Source: Nitrososphaerota archaeon (GTDB lineage: Archaea; Thermoproteota; Nitrososphaeria; Nitrososphaerales; UBA183). Taken from it: a stretch of 64,000 nt of DNA. The notes beneath the pieces are model-generated. The model saw nothing but the letters and a program-made list of their open reading frames with translations. It was not told where the DNA came from and ran no database searches. The stretch spans positions 1 to 64,000 of the forward strand of contig JAFLZE010000002.1 of assembly GCA_029785685.1 (NCBI GenBank), written 5' to 3'. Of the stretch, positions 60,256 to 64,000 are shown in pieces; position 1 is the stretch's first letter; each line of letters opens with the position of its first letter. A program made the position numbers and the translations under genes.

Positions 60256-61167
60256 GTGGAAGAGCTAGTCTCTGAGGTGGCCCGGCAGCCTGAAGAGCTC
60301 GCATGTTATGCGAGAGCCAGCCTGCCGAAGGCGCCCAGCGGCTCGGTCTTCGTCGGAGCCGGCGACTCCTACGCGTCGGCTCTTCTCGGGTTCTACGCTT
60401 CCAGGGGAAAGTGCATCGCCCTGGACCCATACACCGTAGCGAGCGATCCGGAGGTGGCCCGGGGGGTCGAGGTCATCTTCATCTCGGTCTCGGGGAGGAC
60501 GAAGTCGAACCTGCTCGCGCTTTCCAGGGTCAGGCGCGTGGCGAGGAAGACTACCGCCATGACGGCGGTAGGACGGAGTCCCCTCGCCATGGGCGCGGAC
60601 GAGGTGGTGGCGCTGCCGATTGACTACGTTCCCAGAACGCCTGGGCTGCTCTCGTTCAGCCTCTCCGCCATGGCCGTCCTGCGGATGGTCGGAGCGACCG
60701 GCTCCTTCGACTTCCAAAAGATCTTCGAGAGGGCGAAGGCAGACAGCAGGAGGCTTTCGCTCGCCAAAGGCACCACATACTTCCTCGGGAACTCGCTCGC
60801 CCATGCTGCAGCGCTCTACGCATCCGCGAAGGTCTATGAGCTCCTGGGGGCCCGTGCCCACGCCGAGGCGCTGGAGGAATTCAGTCACATGGAGCTCTTC
60901 TCTCTCAGGCCCTCCGATTCTGTGAACCTGTTCTCTTGCTTCGACCCAGGCGGGATGGCCAGGAGACTGAGCCTTGCCCTGTCAAGGGAGGGTTACCGCG
61001 CGGCGACGGTCCCTGTCCGCGGCCGGGCGCCCCTTGAGAGTTTCTTCCATTGCGTCTTCGCCGCGCAGCTCTGGGCCCTGGCCGAGGCGAAGAGGGCCGG
61101 TCTGGTGAAGCCAGGCTTTCTCGAAGGCGCGAAGAGGCTCAGAGTCAGCGATTCGATGATTTACTAG
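60256..61167 (+). CDS. SIS-domain sugar-phosphate binding protein
   Basis: A 303-residue protein with two SIS-like halves: SVFVGAGDSYASALLGFYAS, VIFISVSGRTKSNLLALS, and TTYFLGNSLAHAAALYASAKVYELLG with EEFSHMELFSL. It resembles the isomerase half of GlmS without the glutaminase domain. A sugar isomerase or regulator is likely. GTG 60256 fits promoter spacing; TTG 60238 would add six residues. The 3' end overlaps the convergent DUF1684 gene by four bases. Confidence 0.83.
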   Translation: MEELVSEVARQPEELACYARASLPKAPSGSVFVGAGDSYASALLGFYASRGKCIALDPYTVASDPEVARGVEVIFISVSGRTKSNLLALSRVRRVARKTTAMTAVGRSPLAMGADEVVALPIDYVPRTPGLLSFSLSAMAVLRMVGATGSFDFQKIFERAKADSRRLSLAKGTTYFLGNSLAHAAALYASAKVYELLGARAHAEALEEFSHMELFSLRPSDSVNLFSCFDPGGMARRLSLALSREGYRAATVPVRGRAPLESFFHCVFAAQLWALAEAKRAGLVKPGFLEGAKRLRVSDSMIY

Positions 61168-61709
61168 CCGTGGTACTTCATTTCCCCGGCCCTTATCGGG
61201 ACCTTCAGCCAGTTCTCCTGAGGAGGCAGGGGGCAGACGTAGTCCTCCGAGTAGGCGCAGTAGGGGTTGTACGCGTAGTTGAAGTCGACCGCGTATTCGT
61301 CGTCGTGCTCAACCTCCATGTCGAGATAGCGGGCCGAGGCGTAGCTCTCCTTCCCCGAGGTCACATCTCTGAATGGGATGAATAGGCCGGGTTCGAGGCG
61401 CTCAGCCGACTGGTAAGCGCTGACCCTGAAGTCCTTTCCTCCCATCGACAGGTCGAAGTACCCCACCGTGTTGAAGAGCTGGCGGGTCCCTTTGCTGGTT
61501 CTCATGGCCGCCCCCTCCGGGCTGGGGGACCTTTGCAGCCTCGCTTCGAATCGATAGTCATGGTCAGGGTCGAAGTAGCTCAGGCCTGAGAAAGCAAGCC
61601 TAGTCTCTGGTGGGAAGGGCGAATCAGGGTCTGACCTGAAGAATTCGTCCTTCTCCTGTCTGAACCGGCTGAGCGCTCTCTTCCAGGTCTCCTGGTCTTC
61701 GGGTGTCAC
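61164..61709 (-). CDS. DUF1684 protein
   Basis: A 181-residue protein. Family signature at the C-terminus: DFNYAYNPYCAYSEDYVCPLPPQENWLKVPIRAGEM. The N-terminus WKRALSRFRQEKDEFFRSDPDSP is also typical. DUF1684 is widespread in bacteria and haloarchaea with no known activity. The start is GTG at 61709. No TATA was identified. Confidence 0.9.
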   Translation of the reverse strand: MTPEDQETWKRALSRFRQEKDEFFRSDPDSPFPPETRLAFSGLSYFDPDHDYRFEARLQRSPSPEGAAMRTSKGTRQLFNTVGYFDLSMGGKDFRVSAYQSAERLEPGLFIPFRDVTSGKESYASARYLDMEVEHDDEYAVDFNYAYNPYCAYSEDYVCPLPPQENWLKVPIRAGEMKYHG

Positions 61710-61797
61710 ACCAGCCCAGAACTCTGACCTGGACTAACTAGAACTTTTCCGGTCCTGGCAGACATAAAAGGCCAGGGGACGGACCGTTGGAGCAACT

Positions 61798-63279
61798 TTG
61801 GCTCAGAATCCTGTAGTCAGAGACATCTTGAAGGGATACCATCGGGTGTGGGCCCTTGGTCACTCGATGGCCGTGCTCGGGTGGGACACTGAGACCCACA
61901 TGCCCGAAGCTGGGGCGAAGGCAAGAGGGATTGCGTCCGGCCAACTCGCCATGATGGTCCAGAAGGCAACCATCGATCTAGAAGCACTGGTGGGGAAGGC
62001 AGAGAAGGCAAGGGATCTAGATGACATGGAGGAAGGAATCGTACGGGTACTAAGGAGGAGCATCGACTACTTCCTGAAGATTCCACCGGAGCTGGTAGAC
62101 GAGATCCAGAGAGAGACCACGGAGGCGACTGTCGTGTGGCGGACCGCGCGCGAGAAGTCCGACTTCAAAATCTTCAAGCCTCACCTTGAGAGAATAGTCG
62201 AACTCGAGAGGAAGGTAGCAGACAAACTAGGCTATGAGAAGCACCCGTACAACGCGCTGCTCGACCTCTACGAAGAGGGCTTTACGGTGAGTGACGCCGA
62301 CAGGGTCTACTCGGTGTTGATACCGGAGAGCAAGAGGCTCCTCAAGAAGGTGGCAGCAAACGGGGTGTACCCCTCGAGGCACCCGCTGGAGTCAGTCATC
62401 TACGACGCTGCGGCCATGGGGAAGGTGAACGAAGAGGTCCTCAAGCTTCTGCAGATGCCCATGACTAGGTTCCGGATGGACGTCTCGACCCATCCGTTCA
62501 CTACACAGATTGCGCCGGACGATGTGAGGATCACTACCAGATACGAGGGGAAGGACTTCAAGGCGTCTCTCTATTCGACAGTCCATGAAAGCGGCCATGC
62601 GATCTACGGGCTGGGGCTCGGCCCGAAGCTTGCATACACGCCTGTCGCCGACGGGGCATCATATGGGATACATGAGTCCCAGTCGAGGTTCTGGGAGAAT
62701 GTCGTGGGGAGGAGCAGAGGATTCGTCAAACTAGTGCGCCCCATGCTGAAACAGAATCTTCCGTTCGTAGAGAAGTACGATGCGGAGCAGCTCTACCTAT
62801 ACTTCAACACGGTCAGGAAGAGCTTCATCAGGGTGGACGCAGATGAGCTGACCTACAACTTCCATACTGCAGTAAGGTATGAAGTTGAGAAGAAGATAAT
62901 CGGAGGCGAAGTGGCGGTTGCAGAAGTCCCGGAGGTCTGGAACGACACCTTCGAGAGCTACCTAGGGATTCGGCCTAAGGACGACGCCGAGGGCGCACTC
63001 CAGGACGTGCACTGGAGTGGGGGCTCCTTCGGCTACTTCGCCACATACACTCTAGGTAACATTGTGGCAGCCATGATATGGCACGAGATGGGGAGAGGCG
63101 CGCTCGTAAAGGAAGCACTGAGCGGGAGCGACATCGGAGCACTCAAGAAGTGGCTTGGGTCCAAAATCCACAGGTTTGGGGCGATATACCCTCCCAAGGA
63201 GCTTCAGGAGAGAGTGTTCGGGGAGTCCTACAAGGCAGAAAAGCTGTTGGCCTATCTGAATCAGAAATTCCTCGACTGA
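61798..63279 (+). CDS. Carboxypeptidase Taq, M32 family
   Basis: A 493-residue zinc carboxypeptidase that trims C-terminal residues. STVHESGHAIYGLGL near residue 264 carries HExxH, and YGIHESQSRFWENVVGRS has the downstream Glu ligand. TGRDDVRITTRY-type (PDDVRITTRY) and the late HWSGGSFGYFATYTLGN are family motifs. The leaderless TTG start is about 28 bases after ATAAAAG (61764-61770). Confidence 0.95.
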   Translation: MAQNPVVRDILKGYHRVWALGHSMAVLGWDTETHMPEAGAKARGIASGQLAMMVQKATIDLEALVGKAEKARDLDDMEEGIVRVLRRSIDYFLKIPPELVDEIQRETTEATVVWRTAREKSDFKIFKPHLERIVELERKVADKLGYEKHPYNALLDLYEEGFTVSDADRVYSVLIPESKRLLKKVAANGVYPSRHPLESVIYDAAAMGKVNEEVLKLLQMPMTRFRMDVSTHPFTTQIAPDDVRITTRYEGKDFKASLYSTVHESGHAIYGLGLGPKLAYTPVADGASYGIHESQSRFWENVVGRSRGFVKLVRPMLKQNLPFVEKYDAEQLYLYFNTVRKSFIRVDADELTYNFHTAVRYEVEKKIIGGEVAVAEVPEVWNDTFESYLGIRPKDDAEGALQDVHWSGGSFGYFATYTLGNIVAAMIWHEMGRGALVKEALSGSDIGALKKWLGSKIHRFGAIYPPKELQERVFGESYKAEKLLAYLNQKFLD

Positions 63280-63342
63280 CCTGGGTGGACGACCGTGCTC
63301 CCAATGGGCGGGCGTGGACCACTTTGCGAGAGGGCAAGCGTC

Positions 63343-63386
63343 AATTTTATATAGATATACCACATTGGGTGATATACCAAAGGTGA
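63343..63386 (+). promoter_or_regulatory. hsp20 promoter with two GATATACCA direct repeats
   Basis: TTTTATATA (about 63345-63352) is the TATA box. GATATACCA occurs at 63354-63362 and again at 63371-63379, 17 bases apart, spanning the predicted start site near 63374. AAGGTG (63380-63385) is the ribosome-binding site of ATG 63391. Repeats placed here suit a repressor that blocks transcription outside heat shock. Confidence 0.55.
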
Positions 63387-63390
63387 AAAA

Positions 63391-63891
63391 ATGACAGACA
63401 AAAATAGGAAAGAGAAGCCCACCAGAGACGACGAATTCGATTCCACAGCGCTAGCGCCGCTTGGGTTTAATGTGCCAAAAATGCTACATGAATTCATGAA
63501 GCCTTTCGACGAGCTCATTGGAGCGTCACTCAAGTCGTTCGGTTCGCCTTGGGCCGAACTCGGTGAACCTAGCATCGACATTCAGGACAGAGGAGACCAC
63601 TACGTGGTCACAGCAGAGCTCCCAGGATTTGACAAGAAGGACGTCGAAGTCAGCGTAAGCGACAACACCCTCGAACTGAGAGGGGAGAAAAGGACGGAGA
63701 ATGAGAGCGAAGAAGGAGGAGTAAGCCAGGCGCTGAGTTCGAGTTCCTACTTGCAGAGACGTGTGAATCTCCCCGACTTGGTCGTCTCAGAGAAAGTCAG
63801 TGGGACAATGAACAATGGCGTCCTCGAGCTGAGACTCCCTAAGCGGGAGCCGAAGGCCCAAGAAGGGTCCAGAAAGGTAGATCTGAAGTAG
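63391..63891 (+). CDS. hsp20: Small heat shock protein, Hsp20/alpha-crystallin family
   Basis: A 166-residue chaperone. A variable N-terminus (1-60) includes LHEFMKPFDELIGASLKS. The alpha-crystallin domain (about 63-150) has PSIDIQDRGDHYVVTAELPGFDKKDVEVSVSDNTLELRGE and the closing GTMNNGVLELRLPK. A C-terminal IxI motif is not obvious. Followed by an ArsR-type regulator on the same strand 37 bases later, perhaps in the same control circuit. Confidence 0.93.
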   Translation: MTDKNRKEKPTRDDEFDSTALAPLGFNVPKMLHEFMKPFDELIGASLKSFGSPWAELGEPSIDIQDRGDHYVVTAELPGFDKKDVEVSVSDNTLELRGEKRTENESEEGGVSQALSSSSYLQRRVNLPDLVVSEKVSGTMNNGVLELRLPKREPKAQEGSRKVDLK

Positions 63892-63928
63892 GGGACGCCC
63901 TACCTTCTTCTTGATTCGGCGAGACAGA

Positions 63929-64000
63929 ATGGAAAGCGAGGAACTCGACAGGCTCCTTCAGGTCATGGAAAACCCTGTCCGGAGGAGAATCATCAGACGG
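63929..64000 (+). CDS. Start of an ArsR-type transcription regulator, cut by window edge
   Basis: The first 24 codons read MESEELDRLLQVMENPVRRR then IIRR, the usual beginning of an archaeal ArsR-like winged helix (a helix, then NPVRRRII). Its position after hsp20 recalls Phr of Thermococcales, an ArsR-like heat-shock repressor. The rest lies outside the window, so this is a suggestion only. Confidence 0.7.
   Translation, partial: MESEELDRLLQVMENPVRRRIIRR

Noticed and set aside
1..64000. CRISPR arrays, insertion sequences, prophage or rRNA
   Set aside because: No spaced direct repeats, transposase motifs, integrase or rRNA cores were seen on either strand.

Overview
The window is one stretch of an archaeal chromosome. 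The evidence is consistent: archaeal-only or archaeal-type genes (TFE, NAC, TiaS, Trm56, Tsr3, Dph6, NreA, Mre11-Rad50, CdvB/ESCRT-III, an archaeosortase), an RNase P RNA, tRNA genes with bulge-helix-bulge introns and no encoded CCA, and TATA boxes about 26 bases before many start codons. CdvB, a CAP-domain surface protein, IPEFP-type C-termini and KaiC/V4R signalling proteins suggest a TACK archaeon near Nitrososphaerota/Thaumarchaeota. I hold that placement loosely because no rRNA is present. The DNA looks GC-rich throughout, and first genes of transcription units are mostly leaderless, often with TTG or GTG starts.

Layout. 1-2.6 kb: a tRNA fragment, a cell-surface protein with its archaeosortase, a 3-methyladenine glycosylase and tRNA-Pro. 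2.6-8.2 kb: an HTH/ATP-cone/NrdD-like protein without radical motif, the B12-dependent ribonucleotide reductase NrdJ, and a PfkB kinase. 8.3-14.4 kb: translation and transcription genes (NAC, PUA protein, Trm56, TFE, TiaS, Tsr3) plus an initiator tRNA gene interrupted by two non-canonical introns. 14.8-18 kb: RNase P RNA and a KaiC/winged-helix/V4R signalling cluster. 18-23.4 kb: Mre11, Rad50, NreA and AlaX. 23.4-36 kb: small metal-binding proteins, a DMT transporter, an F420-type oxidoreductase, a DUF59 protein, an ECF S-component with a DUF4430 surface protein, Dph6, a CAP protein, CdvB and a BtuF-like protein. 36-43 kb: DinB, DUF72, an SPFH/zinc-ribbon operon, small proteins and FKBP. 42.9-44.2 kb has no convincing protein gene but holds two predicted structured RNAs, each with a TATA box about 26 bases before a predicted closing helix. 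44.2-64 kb: PRTase, pyrE-pyrD-pyrF, CBS and MIT-like proteins, a broken HtrA, a PLP-enzyme/rhodanese-like fusion, MsrB, ParB-like protein, aldo-keto reductase, SfsA, a SIS protein, an M32 carboxypeptidase, Hsp20 and the start of an ArsR-type regulator.

How genes fit together. B12 recurs: NrdJ needs it, and an ECF S-component, a DUF4430 protein and a BtuF-like protein could help obtain it. The NrdD-like protein beside nrdJ may be a nucleotide-sensing regulator derived from a reductase. Repair genes are clustered, the last three pyrimidine genes form an operon, and CdvB with a stand-alone MIT-like protein touches the ESCRT machinery. At least four loci look like decayed genes (23.5, 35.1, 50.7 and 58.1 kb). 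Several divergent gene pairs appear to share one near-palindromic TATA box. No CRISPR array, insertion sequence or prophage was seen.
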